NCBI GenBank assembly: GCA_965370045.1
Contig: CBDUSI010000010.1
Location: forward strand, 1 to 57,929
From: CAZONU01 sp965370045
Lineage (GTDB): Bacteria > Planctomycetota > SZUA-567 > JAKLDR01
DNA length: 57,929 bases
Reading direction: 5' to 3'
Part shown: piece after piece, positions 31,454-38,896 of the stretch
Layout of the letters: each line of letters begins with the position of its first letter
How positions within the stretch are numbered: the first letter of the stretch is position 1
Program-made: the position numbers and the translations under genes
The notes under the pieces: generated by a model
Databases searched by the model: none
Told to the model about the DNA's origin: nothing
Seen by the model: the letters and a program-made list of their open reading frames with translations, nothing else

Positions 31454-33405
31454 CCCTCCTCGTACTCCTTGAGCCGGGCGTACAAGGTACTCCTGTCAAT
31501 GCCCAGTATCTCGGCGGCCTTGCTCTTGTTGTTGCCCACCGTGGCCAGCACCGCCAGGATGTGCTCCTTCTCGAGGTCCACCAGGCGCACCGTGCCGCCC
31601 ACCGGGGTGCCCGCGGCGGTGGCCGCCGCGCCCCCGGCGCCGCTGATCTCCGGGGGCAGGTCGCCCGCCGTGATAGTCCCGCCGGGGTGCAGGATCACCA
31701 GGCGCTCGACCAGGTTCATCATCTCCCGGACGTTGCCCGGCCAGGGGTAGGCCAGCAGCTTCTCGCGGGCGGCGGCGTCGAGTTCGGGGTCCGCCCGGCC
31801 CATGCGCGCGGCGGCGCCGGCCATGAAGCGGTCGAGCAGCTCGGCGGCGTCGTCGCCCCGGCCGCGCAGCGGGGGCAGCGGGATGCGCAGCACGTTGAGG
31901 CGGTAGTAGAGGTCCTGCCGGAACTTCTTGGCCTTGACCTCGGCCTCCAGGTCGCGGTTGGTGGCGGCGATTACCCTGACGTCCACCTTGCGGACCTCGC
32001 TCTCCCCCACGCGGGAGAGCTCGCCCTGCTCCAATACACGCAAGAGCTTGGCCTGCGCACCCCCCGAGAGCTCGCCGATCTCGTCGAGGAACAGCGTGCC
32101 CCCGTCGGCCAGCTCAAAGCGCCCCATGCGCTCGGAGACCGCACCGGTGAAGGCGCCTTGGGCATGTCCAAAGAGCTCGCTCTCGATCAGGTTCTCCGCC
32201 AGCGCCGCGCAGTTGACCACTTCGAAGGGCGCCTCCGCGCGCTTGGACGCCGCGTGAAGGGCCCGGGCGGCGAGCTCCTTGCCGGTGCCGCTTTCCCCGG
32301 TAACCAGCACCGCCGCGTCGGTCGGCGCGGCCTGGCCGATCAGCCGGCGGATCTCCGCCATCACCGGCGAGTCGCCCAGGAGCTCCGACGAGCCCAGCGC
32401 CGCGCGAGCGCGGGCCAGCTCCTCCGCGCCGGTCAGCGAGCCCGCGGCCAGGAGACCCGCGGCGGCGGCGAGCTCCAAATCGTGGCTGGTGAAGCTCTCG
32501 GCGCGGCCCAGGCGGTCGGCGTAGAGCACGCCCACCGGCCGGCCGCCGGCGGACAGCGGCGCGGCCACGGCGGTGACGATCTTGTTGATCTCGATGCTCT
32601 GGGCCTCGGCGAACTCCGGGTCGGCCTCCGGCTCGGTCATCAGCACGGCGACGCCCTCGCCCCGGGCGCGCTCGATGACCGTGCTGCTCACCGGCACCTT
32701 GGCGGCGTCGGCGGCGAAGGTCGCCTCCGAGGCGCTCCAGGCCAGGCGGTCGGCGCCGGCGCCCAGGAAGACGTAGAACCGGTCGGCCTCCAGGCGCGGG
32801 GCGAGCTTCTCGCCCAGCGCGGCCAGCACCGCCTCGGGGGTGCGCGCCGCCGAGCAGGCCCGGGCCACCGCGAAGAGGCACCGCAGGTCGGCCAGCGAGC
32901 GGTCGTCGCCGGCGGCCTTGGCGGTTATCAGCGTGGCGCTCTCGACGACCAGGGTATCCAGCCGCGCCGAGGTGCTCGCCGGAGTAGAGCCCGGGACGAT
33001 GATCGCGGCGGTGGCGTCCGCGTCGGGCTGTGGCTCGGGCTCCTCATGAACGATGGTGGCTTCCGGGGCTTCCGCCTCCTCGAGGTCCGCGGGCCGGCGG
33101 CGCTGCGAGCCGGTGGGCGCGGTCTTGCGAAAGACCAGCACGGTGGCCCCGATGCATATCTCGGTGCCGTCGACGAGGTCGGCCTGGTCCACGCGCTGAC
33201 CATTGACCTGGGTGCCGTTGGAGCTGTCCAGGTCGCGGATCTTCCACTGGCGGCCTTCCCGGTATATCTCGCAGTGCTTGCGCGAGGCCCGGCCATCGTC
33301 CAGCTTGAGGTCGGCGACGATGTCCCGACCGAGGGTGAAGCTCTTGCCGGCAATCTCGGTGAACCAGCCGCTGCGCTCGCCGGTGCGGATCTCCAGGAAG
33401 GCCAT
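31450..33405 (-). CDS. FHA-GAF-sigma54-interaction transcriptional regulator
   Basis: A 651-aa NtrC-type activator without a receiver domain. Residues 1-100 form an FHA phosphothreonine-binding domain (FTLGRDIVADLKLDDGRASR, then SSNGTQVNG). A GAF-like sensor lies at about 170-320. The AAA+ domain carries Walker A GESGTGKE (about 368), the sigma54-contact loop GAFTGA (about 416) and LFLDEIGELS. The C-terminal Fis-type helix-turn-helix is NNKSKAAEILGIDRSTLYAR. It would activate sigma54 promoters in response to a Thr-phosphorylated partner or a small ligand. It is the last gene of a five-gene reverse-strand run, 2 nt after dgt. Confidence 0.92.
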   Translation of the reverse strand: MAFLEIRTGERSGWFTEIAGKSFTLGRDIVADLKLDDGRASRKHCEIYREGRQWKIRDLDSSNGTQVNGQRVDQADLVDGTEICIGATVLVFRKTAPTGSQRRRPADLEEAEAPEATIVHEEPEPQPDADATAAIIVPGSTPASTSARLDTLVVESATLITAKAAGDDRSLADLRCLFAVARACSAARTPEAVLAALGEKLAPRLEADRFYVFLGAGADRLAWSASEATFAADAAKVPVSSTVIERARGEGVAVLMTEPEADPEFAEAQSIEINKIVTAVAAPLSAGGRPVGVLYADRLGRAESFTSHDLELAAAAGLLAAGSLTGAEELARARAALGSSELLGDSPVMAEIRRLIGQAAPTDAAVLVTGESGTGKELAARALHAASKRAEAPFEVVNCAALAENLIESELFGHAQGAFTGAVSERMGRFELADGGTLFLDEIGELSGGAQAKLLRVLEQGELSRVGESEVRKVDVRVIAATNRDLEAEVKAKKFRQDLYYRLNVLRIPLPPLRGRGDDAAELLDRFMAGAAARMGRADPELDAAAREKLLAYPWPGNVREMMNLVERLVILHPGGTITAGDLPPEISGAGGAAATAAGTPVGGTVRLVDLEKEHILAVLATVGNNKSKAAEILGIDRSTLYARLKEYEEG

Positions 33406-33407
33406 GA

Positions 33408-34610
33408 TCAGGTCCTCTCGAATGGATAGAAGAGCTGCTTGTAGAGTTCCTGCGCGTAGCGGTCGGTCATCCCCGCGATGTAGTCGGCCGCCGCGCGCGG
33501 GGCGCCGTCGCGCTCCAGGCGTTTCTGGTCGCCGGGGGGCAGGAGCTTGGGGTGGCTCGCGAACTCGCCGAAGAGCGCCTCGATGAAGAGCCGCGCCTTG
33601 TTGCTCATGCGCTCCACCCGCCAGTGGCGGTAGAGCTTGTCCATCAGGAAGTCGGCCATCGCGCGCTTGGCGGGGGCCAGCTTGTCCGAGACCCTGACCG
33701 CCAGGCGCGGCGCGGCGCGGACCGCCCCGGGCGAGTCCAGCTTCATCTCTTCGATGCGCCCGGCGCTGGCCGCCAAGAGGTCCTGCACTTCCAGGTTGAT
33801 AAGATAACGCACGATGGCCGCCCGGCGCATCTTGCCCTCGAGCTCCAGGCCCCGGCTGTCGAGCGCCTCGGCGGCCAACTCCCAGAGCTCCAGGCCCTCA
33901 AGGTCACGGACCTCCAGCAGGCCGCTCTCCAGCCCGTCGTCCAGGTCGTGGTTGCCGTAGGCGATCTCGTCGGCGGCGCTGACCACCTGGACCTCCAGGC
34001 TCGGCGAGTGGTCGAACTCCGCGGCCATGGCGGGATCGTTGGGCCGGGGCATGCCGCCGGCCTCGCCGGCCGAGGCCGGGCTGTCGTAGGTGGTGCAGTG
34101 GAAGGCGAAGCCCTCGCGGACCTCGTAGCTGAGGTTGAGGCCCTCGAACTGCGGGTAGCGCTTCTCAAGGACGTCGACCACGCGCAGGCCGTGGGCGTTG
34201 TGCTCGAAGCCGCGCTCCTCGCCGCGGTCGCGCAGGAGCCCGTCGAGGACCTTCTCCCCGTTGTGGCCGAAGGGGGTATGGCCCAGGTCGTGGGCCAGGG
34301 CCAGGGCCTCGACCATATCCTCGTTGAGCTCCAGCGCCCGGGCGATGGTCCGGCTGATCTGGGAGACCTCCAGGGTGTGGGTCAGCCGTGTGCGGTAGTG
34401 GTCGCCCTCGTGGTTGACGAAGACCTGGGTTTTGTACTCCATGCGCCTGAAGGCGGTGGAGTGCACGATGCGGTCGCGGTCGCGCTGATAGCGCGAGCGG
34501 AAGGCGTGCTCGGGCTCGGCGTGCCGCCGCCCGCGGCTGGTCGCCGAGGGGGTCGCGTAGGCGGCTAGGAACTCGGGTTCGCGGCGCTCCTGCTCCTCGC
34601 GGGTGAGCAT
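33408..34610 (-). CDS. dgt: dGTP triphosphohydrolase (HD domain)
   Basis: A 400-aa enzyme of the dGTPase family that hydrolyses dGTP, or other dNTPs in dGTPase-like members, to the nucleoside and triphosphate. The HD metal site is visible: RLTHTLEVSQISR (H78), ALAHDLGHTPFGHNGE (H107, D108) and a later Asp. Also typical is the early HAFRSRYQRDRDRI and RRMEYKTQVF. The length fits the shorter dGTPase-like type. It overlaps the HIT gene as TGATG. Confidence 0.92.
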   Translation of the reverse strand: MLTREEQERREPEFLAAYATPSATSRGRRHAEPEHAFRSRYQRDRDRIVHSTAFRRMEYKTQVFVNHEGDHYRTRLTHTLEVSQISRTIARALELNEDMVEALALAHDLGHTPFGHNGEKVLDGLLRDRGEERGFEHNAHGLRVVDVLEKRYPQFEGLNLSYEVREGFAFHCTTYDSPASAGEAGGMPRPNDPAMAAEFDHSPSLEVQVVSAADEIAYGNHDLDDGLESGLLEVRDLEGLELWELAAEALDSRGLELEGKMRRAAIVRYLINLEVQDLLAASAGRIEEMKLDSPGAVRAAPRLAVRVSDKLAPAKRAMADFLMDKLYRHWRVERMSNKARLFIEALFGEFASHPKLLPPGDQKRLERDGAPRAAADYIAGMTDRYAQELYKQLFYPFERT

Positions 34611-35107
34611 CAGCCGCCGGCCCCTTCAGCGAACCTGGGGGCCAGCGCCCGCCAGAGCTCCTCCAGGGCTATGGGCACCACCCGGGTGTCGTTGAGCACC
34701 GGCATGAAGTTGGTGTCGCCCACCCAGCGGGGGACCACGTGAAGGTGCAGGTGGTCCTCCACCCCGGCGCCGGCCGGCCGGCCGATATTGAAACCCACGT
34801 TGAATCCCTGGGGACCCAGCTCCGCGGAGAGCACCTCCTCGGCCCGGCGCGCGAGGTGCATGATCCGCACCAGGACCTCCTCGTCGAGGTCCGCCAGCCG
34901 GGCGACGTGCGCCGCCGGGGCAATCATCAGGTGGCCGGCGTTGTAGGGGTAGCGGTTCATGACCACGAAGCAGTCATCATCGCGCACGAGAACTAAGTTG
35001 GCCTGGTCGCCGTCGGGATCGGCCCAGTAGTCGCAAAGGAAGCAGCCGTCGGTCTTCTCGGCGGCGATGTACTCCATTCGCCAGGGGGCCCAGAGGTGCT
35101 CAGTCAC
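34610..35107 (-). CDS. HIT family nucleotide hydrolase
   Basis: A 165-aa protein of the HIT superfamily, which cleaves dinucleoside polyphosphates or AMP conjugates. The motif HLHLHVVPRW lies near 119, and GRPAGAGVEDHLH precedes it. The N-terminal ending HLWAPWRMEYI with CFLC is a known feature of Ap4A-phosphorylase-type HIT proteins; the cysteines C24 and C27 could bind zinc. The GTG at 35107 is chosen because TEHLWAPWR starts the family; a longer in-frame start would cover the fmdB-like gene. Confidence 0.9.
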   Translation of the reverse strand: MTEHLWAPWRMEYIAAEKTDGCFLCDYWADPDGDQANLVLVRDDDCFVVMNRYPYNAGHLMIAPAAHVARLADLDEEVLVRIMHLARRAEEVLSAELGPQGFNVGFNIGRPAGAGVEDHLHLHVVPRWVGDTNFMPVLNDTRVVPIALEELWRALAPRFAEGAGG

Positions 35108-35121
35108 GCGCGTCCGCCTTC

Positions 35122-35343
35122 CTAATGGCATCCCGCGCAGCTGGAGCGCGCGCAGCCCGAGCAGCTCGACCCCGAGCCGCTCTCCCCGTTGCCCCCGGAG
35201 CCGCCCATCGCGAAGGTCGAGAACTGCCGCCGGGTCTTCTTGCAGCCGCACTCCTCGCAGGGCGGGGAGGCCTCCTCGCCCATGCGCTGGAACTCCTCGA
35301 AGCGGTGCTCGCAGCGGGGGCAGAGGTACTCGTAAATGGGCAT
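35122..35343 (-). CDS. FmdB/CxxC zinc-ribbon protein
   Basis: A 73-aa protein of the FmdB regulatory/putative zinc ribbon family: MPIYEYLCPRCEHRFEEFQR, C8 and C11, and C29, C32 and C34 as zinc ligands. The C-terminus is Gly/Ser-rich and ends with extra cysteines (CSGCARSSCAGCH), usual in this family. Role unknown; often next to housekeeping genes. Ten nt from the lysM gene and 14 nt from the HIT gene. Confidence 0.9.
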   Translation of the reverse strand: MPIYEYLCPRCEHRFEEFQRMGEEASPPCEECGCKKTRRQFSTFAMGGSGGNGESGSGSSCSGCARSSCAGCH

Positions 35344-35352
35344 GAGCGGTGC

Positions 35353-36045
35353 CTACTTGATGTAGGGGCCCGGCTTGCGGGGCACCGCGCCCAGGTAAAC
35401 GCGGAAGAGCAGCCCGGTGGCCCCCGCCCGGCCCAGGGGTTGACCGCGCTTGACGCTCTGGCCCGGCCGGACGGCGTAGTCGGTCAGCCGCCCGTAGAGG
35501 GTTACCATGCCCTTGCCGTGGTCAACCATCACCGTGGGGCCCAGCCCGCCGAGGTCGGCGGTGGCCACCACCACCGTGCCCTTGTCAGCCGCGACCACCG
35601 ATGTCCCGGTCGCGACCGGGAACTCCGCGCCGGGGACCGCGCCGCCCGCCGCGCGGTACTTGCTGCTCACCGGGTAGCGCAGCCGGCCGCGGTCCGGGGT
35701 GCGAACCCGCGCCGGAGTCGGGCCGGTGGGTATCGCGTGCCGGGGCGTGCCGGCGGCGCGGCCGGGGATTACTACTTTGCCGCCGACCTTCATGTCCTTG
35801 GGGTCCAGGCCCGGATTGGCTGCGATGATCGCCGCGACGGGTACGCCGTACTTGCGGCCCAGGGAGTAGAGGGTCTGGCCCTTCTCCACGGTGTGCTTGA
35901 AGCCCTGGGGTTCCTCCAGGCCCTTGAGGCCGGCCTGGAAGGCCGGGTCGCGGCGGACGACGGGCTTGCGCGTCCGGGTGCCGCCGTTGCAGCCCGCGGT
36001 CGCGAGCAAGGCCAGGGCCAGTGGTGCGAGTCGGCGGAGCTTCAT
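35353..36045 (-). CDS. LysM and degenerate M23 peptidase-like lipoprotein
   Basis: A 230-aa lipoprotein. Signal peptide with lipobox LATAGC (cysteine about 19). A LysM peptidoglycan-binding domain lies at about 48-95 (YSLGRKYGVPVAAIIAANPG). The rest has the LytM/M23 barrel (VVAADKGTVVVATADLGGLG, VMVDHGKGMVTLYGRL), but the metal-binding H-x3-D is absent and the second motif H-x-H is replaced (TLYGRL, LLFRVYL). It therefore looks non-catalytic, like EnvC or NlpD activators of amidases. It starts 14 nt after the tRNA-Gly gene with AGGAAAG before the ATG. Confidence 0.85.
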   Translation of the reverse strand: MKLRRLAPLALALLATAGCNGGTRTRKPVVRRDPAFQAGLKGLEEPQGFKHTVEKGQTLYSLGRKYGVPVAAIIAANPGLDPKDMKVGGKVVIPGRAAGTPRHAIPTGPTPARVRTPDRGRLRYPVSSKYRAAGGAVPGAEFPVATGTSVVAADKGTVVVATADLGGLGPTVMVDHGKGMVTLYGRLTDYAVRPGQSVKRGQPLGRAGATGLLFRVYLGAVPRKPGPYIK

Positions 36046-36059
36046 GGGCTTTCCTATTC

Positions 36060-36134
36060 TGGAGCGGGTGAAGGGGCTCGAACCCTCGACCCTCAGCTTG
36101 GGAAGCTGATGCTCTACCGCTGAGCTACACCCGC
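36060..36134 (-). tRNA. tRNA-Gly (CCC)
   Basis: Folds into a full cloverleaf on the reverse strand: acceptor GCGGGTG/CACCCGC, D arm GCTC/GAGC, anticodon stem TCAGC/GCTGA with loop TTCCCAA (anticodon CCC), T loop TTCGAGC, and an encoded 3' CCA. 75 nt with CCA. Confidence 0.95.
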
Positions 36135-36152
36135 TCTCTGTTCTCAATGGCG

Positions 36153-36181
36153 ATGATATTCGCGGGCGCAGCTTATGTCAA
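36153..36181 (-). promoter_or_regulatory. Strong promoter of tRNA-Gly
   Basis: On the reverse strand: perfect TTGACA (36181-36176), a 17-nt spacer and TATCAT (36158-36153). Transcription would start near 36146, 12 nt before the tRNA. No terminator is seen between the tRNA and the lysM gene, so read-through is likely. Confidence 0.8.
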
Positions 36182-36376
36182 GGCCGGGGCTTACGATGAA
36201 GTGTGGAATCTGACAACACCTGTCTCCTAGCCACTTGGAGGCGCAGGAAGCGGACCACGGTGTCCGGCAAATGTGTCCCCGGCCTCCGCAGTTACCCCAC
36301 GACCTCCGGGCATCTTCTTCTTGACTGCCCGCAGGGGTTCTGCGATGCTGTCTCTCTCTGCCAGGAGGCGAGGACC
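36182..36376. other. Intergenic region before the nucleotidyltransferase cassette
   Basis: The forward frame is open back to about 36203, but its composition is not that of the cassette protein and the ribosome site supports the start at 36377. Nothing else recognised. Confidence 0.4.
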
Positions 36377-36640
36377 TTGATCACAGGTGCGAGCGACACT
36401 TCCCCGGAAGCTGAGCGGATCCTCCTTGAGGGTTACCGCCGGATGTCCCCGACTGACAGGCTGGGACGGGTCCTGGCCCTCAACCGCGCGCTGGAACAAC
36501 TGGCCGAGGCGCGAATCCGGGCGACCCACGGCCCGGATATACCCGAGCGCGAGCTCCGCTTGCGCCTCGCCGCGCTGCGCCTCGACAGGGACACCATGAT
36601 CCGCGTCTTCGGCTGGGACCCCGAGGAGAAGGGGTACTGA
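36377..36640 (+). CDS. Small helical partner of the nucleotidyltransferase
   Basis: An 87-aa protein, start TTG at 36377 with AGGAGGCGAGG upstream; the longer in-frame ATG at 36203 is less likely. It begins TGASDTSPEAERILLEGYRR and is strongly helical and charged, ending RDTMIRVFGWDP. I have seen this type of small protein ahead of nucleotidyltransferase genes in other environmental genomes. It ends in TGATG overlap with the next gene. It could be an antitoxin or partner; that is inference. Confidence 0.65.
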   Translation: MITGASDTSPEAERILLEGYRRMSPTDRLGRVLALNRALEQLAEARIRATHGPDIPERELRLRLAALRLDRDTMIRVFGWDPEEKGY

Positions 36641-37230
36641 TGCCCTCGGAAGAGGTGCTGGCCGTGACTCTGGCGGTGGCCGAGGCCCTGGAGGCCCTCG
36701 GCGTAACCTATGTGGTCGGCGGGTCGCTGGCCAGTTCGCTGCACGGCATTCCCCGGGCAACGCAGGACGCCGACCTGGTGGCCGACCTCCGGGAGGAACA
36801 CGCCCCAGCCTTGGCCGATGCTCTGAAAGCCGACTTCTACGTGGACGCCGAGGCCATCGCCACTGCGGTCCGCCGGGGGAGCTGCTTCAACGTGATCCAC
36901 CTCGCCACCATGTTCAAGGTGGACGTGTTCGTGCCCGGAGACGCCCCCCTGGTTCGTGACGAACTTGCCAGGAGGCAGACGTTTCCCCTGCCGGGGATGC
37001 CCGGACGTTCCATTGCCGTGGCCAGCCCGGAGGACGTGATCCTCCAGAAGCTGCTGTGGTATCGAAAGGGAGATGAGACCTCGGAACGCCAGTGGCGGGA
37101 CGCGCTGGGGGTCATGAAGGTCCAGGGGTCCAGGTTGGATCAGGAGTACCTCGCCGCCAAGGCCCGGGAAGCCGGCCTGGAAGACCTCCTCGCCCGGGCG
37201 CAGTCCCAGGCTGAGCCCGGGACCAGGTAG
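36640..37230 (+). CDS. Nucleotidyltransferase (AbiEii/MNT-like)
   Basis: A 196-aa protein with the polymerase-beta-type nucleotidyltransferase pattern: VVGGSLASSLHGIPRATQDA, where GGS and D-A-D supply the triphosphate loop and metal-binding acids. A later Asp (FKVDVFVPG) is the third acid. It resembles AbiEii-like or DUF6036-like enzymes, many of which are toxins or antiphage AMP-transferases. Translationally coupled to the 87-aa gene before it. The substrate is unknown. Confidence 0.75.
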   Translation: MPSEEVLAVTLAVAEALEALGVTYVVGGSLASSLHGIPRATQDADLVADLREEHAPALADALKADFYVDAEAIATAVRRGSCFNVIHLATMFKVDVFVPGDAPLVRDELARRQTFPLPGMPGRSIAVASPEDVILQKLLWYRKGDETSERQWRDALGVMKVQGSRLDQEYLAAKAREAGLEDLLARAQSQAEPGTR

Positions 37231-37314
37231 TACCGAGGTAGGGAGCCCCTCCGGTGGGTGAATCAGGAGAGGGCAGCTGATCTCGCCTCCCCGGCGCAAG
37301 CTCCCGATTCCCCC

Positions 37315-37343
37315 TTGGCCCCGGCGCGGCGGGACGGTAGAAT
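37315..37343 (+). promoter_or_regulatory. Possible promoter for the 37382 gene
   Basis: TTGGCC (37315-37320), 17 nt and TAGAAT (37338-37343), followed by GGAGGGAG before the ATG at 37382. Confidence 0.5.
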
Positions 37344-37381
37344 GGCGTGGCAGGTTGGGGTGGTACGAGAGGAGGGAGCTT

Positions 37382-38329
37382 ATGAAAAGGGTCCTTCCGC
37401 GCATGCTCTTGCTGACAGTTGTTATCGCCTGCTGCCTCTTAGGGTGGAGTTTCCTCAAGCAGAAAGAGGAAGTAACGACCACCAGGCTGTCCCCGGGCGA
37501 GAAGTGGCGCGCAATTCTCGTGGAGTTGCGGGGCTTCATGCAGATAGACCGGAACTTCAGGATAAGGCTGGAAGACCGGAGGAATCCCGGCTCGTCGGGG
37601 ATTCCCTGCAAGATCATCTTCTCGTCCCCGGATGAGGGAGGGCCGCCGGGCACCGAGCGGTTCCTCTGGTCCAGGGACGGCGAGCACCTTCTGCTCGTGG
37701 GCAAGCACTTCTTGACCGTCGACAACACATGCCTGACCACAGGTGAGAGCCTCTATTTCCTGTACGATGTCTCGCGCGGCGAGGCACGCTGCAATGCCGC
37801 CCAACAAAGCACGCTGAAACCGTTCTCGGTCTCAGACATCGCGGGTATTGATTTCGGCGAGAAGCTGCGCCTTGAAGGCGCAACTGGCAATACCAGTTCA
37901 GTGGAGGATGATTTCTACTTCATCAAGCGCGGCCCCGAGGCGATTTACGCGGAGTACAAGCGGACCAAGGAGCCGAGGACACGAGACCAGTGCATACACC
38001 TCCTTTTCGTGATTGCCCGCTATCACGATGGCGAGTTCGACGTGCCGGTTGACATGCTCTTGGAGATAGCGGAGAACAACCCAAGGCAGTTCTTCAAGTG
38101 TGCCGCGGAGGAGATACCTGCTGACACATACACCCAGTGGGTAGGCAAGGTTCCTGCTGCCTGTTTTACCGATTTCCCGGGGGACCGTGACTTGAAACAG
38201 ATGGAAGCGCGTCGGCTGCGCCTCTGCAAGAAGCTGCGCTCATTGGGGCTTGAGGTCCCCCGGCAGGAAGCGCGGAGAGACGAGTTGCTGAAGGAACTGA
38301 AGACCACCAAGGTGCGCCGAGTGGAGTAA
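37382..38329 (+). CDS. Exported or anchored protein of unknown function
   Basis: A 315-aa protein. Hydrophobic segment at about 7-24 (MLLLTVVIACCLLGWSF), then a soluble domain. There is a mixed beta part (ILVELRGFMQIDRNFRIRLE, then SRDGEHLLLVGKHFLTVDN, which recalls repeated-strand blades) and a C-terminal helical, Lys/Arg-rich part. Less GC-biased than flanking genes. No family recognised. GGAGGGAGCTT stands before the ATG, which is preferred over an upstream ATG at 37355. Confidence 0.7.
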   Translation: MKRVLPRMLLLTVVIACCLLGWSFLKQKEEVTTTRLSPGEKWRAILVELRGFMQIDRNFRIRLEDRRNPGSSGIPCKIIFSSPDEGGPPGTERFLWSRDGEHLLLVGKHFLTVDNTCLTTGESLYFLYDVSRGEARCNAAQQSTLKPFSVSDIAGIDFGEKLRLEGATGNTSSVEDDFYFIKRGPEAIYAEYKRTKEPRTRDQCIHLLFVIARYHDGEFDVPVDMLLEIAENNPRQFFKCAAEEIPADTYTQWVGKVPAACFTDFPGDRDLKQMEARRLRLCKKLRSLGLEVPRQEARRDELLKELKTTKVRRVE

Positions 38330-38347
38330 TTCCCCTTCGCCCCCCTC

Positions 38348-38764
38348 TCATCTGAACCAGCCCTTCACGTTCTCGCGCAGCAGGTACCAGATGCCCCCGC
38401 CGGCGACCAGGACCACGGAGATGGCCGCGCCCAGGCGCTGGTAGTCCTTGGGGTCCTCAAGCTTGCGGCTGGCCAGGCCGGCGGCGACCACCAGGGCCAG
38501 CGCGGCGATTGCGAAGTATGAGGCCCGCGCCCAGCTCGCCCCGCGGAGCAGGCCGGCGCCCGTGACCCCCAGCCAGATCGCGGGCAAGAACCAGCTCAGC
38601 GCCAGGTGCAACGCGCCGGGTCCGGTGAGGATCGCTCCGGGGTGCCGGGAGGCGACCACGGCCCCATCGAGCAGCAGGACGGCTCCGCCGAGGGAGAGCA
38701 CGACGCCCAGCACGGTGATGCCCAGCGGACGGGGAGGTCGCTTTTCGGGAGCGCCGTCAACCAC
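38348..38764 (-). CDS. Four-span membrane protein with start codon in a repeat element
   Basis: A 138-aa protein with about four predicted helices (LGITVLGVVLSLGGAVLLL, SWFLPAIWLGVTGAGLL, YFAIAALALVVAAGLA, AISVVLVAGGGIWYLL). No family recognised. The GTG start (TTG one codon earlier) lies in the left arm of octamer-repeat element 2 (reading VVDGAPEKRP), exactly as at the left edge of the window, where VVDNEF begins. No Shine-Dalgarno sequence is seen. The start may have been reshaped by the element. Confidence 0.65.
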   Translation of the reverse strand: MVDGAPEKRPPRPLGITVLGVVLSLGGAVLLLDGAVVASRHPGAILTGPGALHLALSWFLPAIWLGVTGAGLLRGASWARASYFAIAALALVVAAGLASRKLEDPKDYQRLGAAISVVLVAGGGIWYLLRENVKGWFR

Positions 38765-38883
38765 CAAGTCACCAAGTCACGAAGGAGAACGAGTGTTCAG
38801 ATCTCAGTGTTCGGTGTTCAGGAGTCCTGAAAACTGAAAACCGAAAACTGAAAACCGGCTCGGTGTCTTGGTGCCTTGGTGGT
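38759..38883. repeat. Octamer/heptamer-repeat element 2 (fold-back type)
   Basis: Left arm 38759-38781: ACCAAGTC twice plus ACGAAGG. Right arm 38861-38883: GGTGTCTT, GGTGCCTT, GGTGGT. The arms are inverted copies with three mismatches in 22. Inside are a period-7 CAGTGTTCGGTGTTCAG part and a run of four CTGAAAA/CCGAAAA heptamers (38827-38855). No protein is encoded. It resembles the element at 215-387 and suggests a family of small mobile repeats. Confidence 0.75.
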
Positions 38884-38896
38884 AAAGAGAAGTTGC

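Noticed and set aside
31561..33429. 622-aa forward frame opposite the FHA-sigma54 regulator
   Set aside because: Antisense shadow; the reverse strand has clear AAA+ and FHA motifs.
36203..36376. Longer start for the 87-aa cassette gene
   Set aside because: The extra 58 residues have a different composition and no ribosome site, whereas AGGAGG precedes the TTG at 36377.
36060..36377. tRNA-Gly as the attachment site of an integrated element carrying the nucleotidyltransferase cassette
   Set aside because: The cassette lies on the 5' side of the tRNA; no integrase gene or duplicated tRNA end is seen.
38760..38883. Short tandem repeats as a CRISPR array
   Set aside because: Units are 7-8 bp without unique spacers, and no cas genes are nearby.
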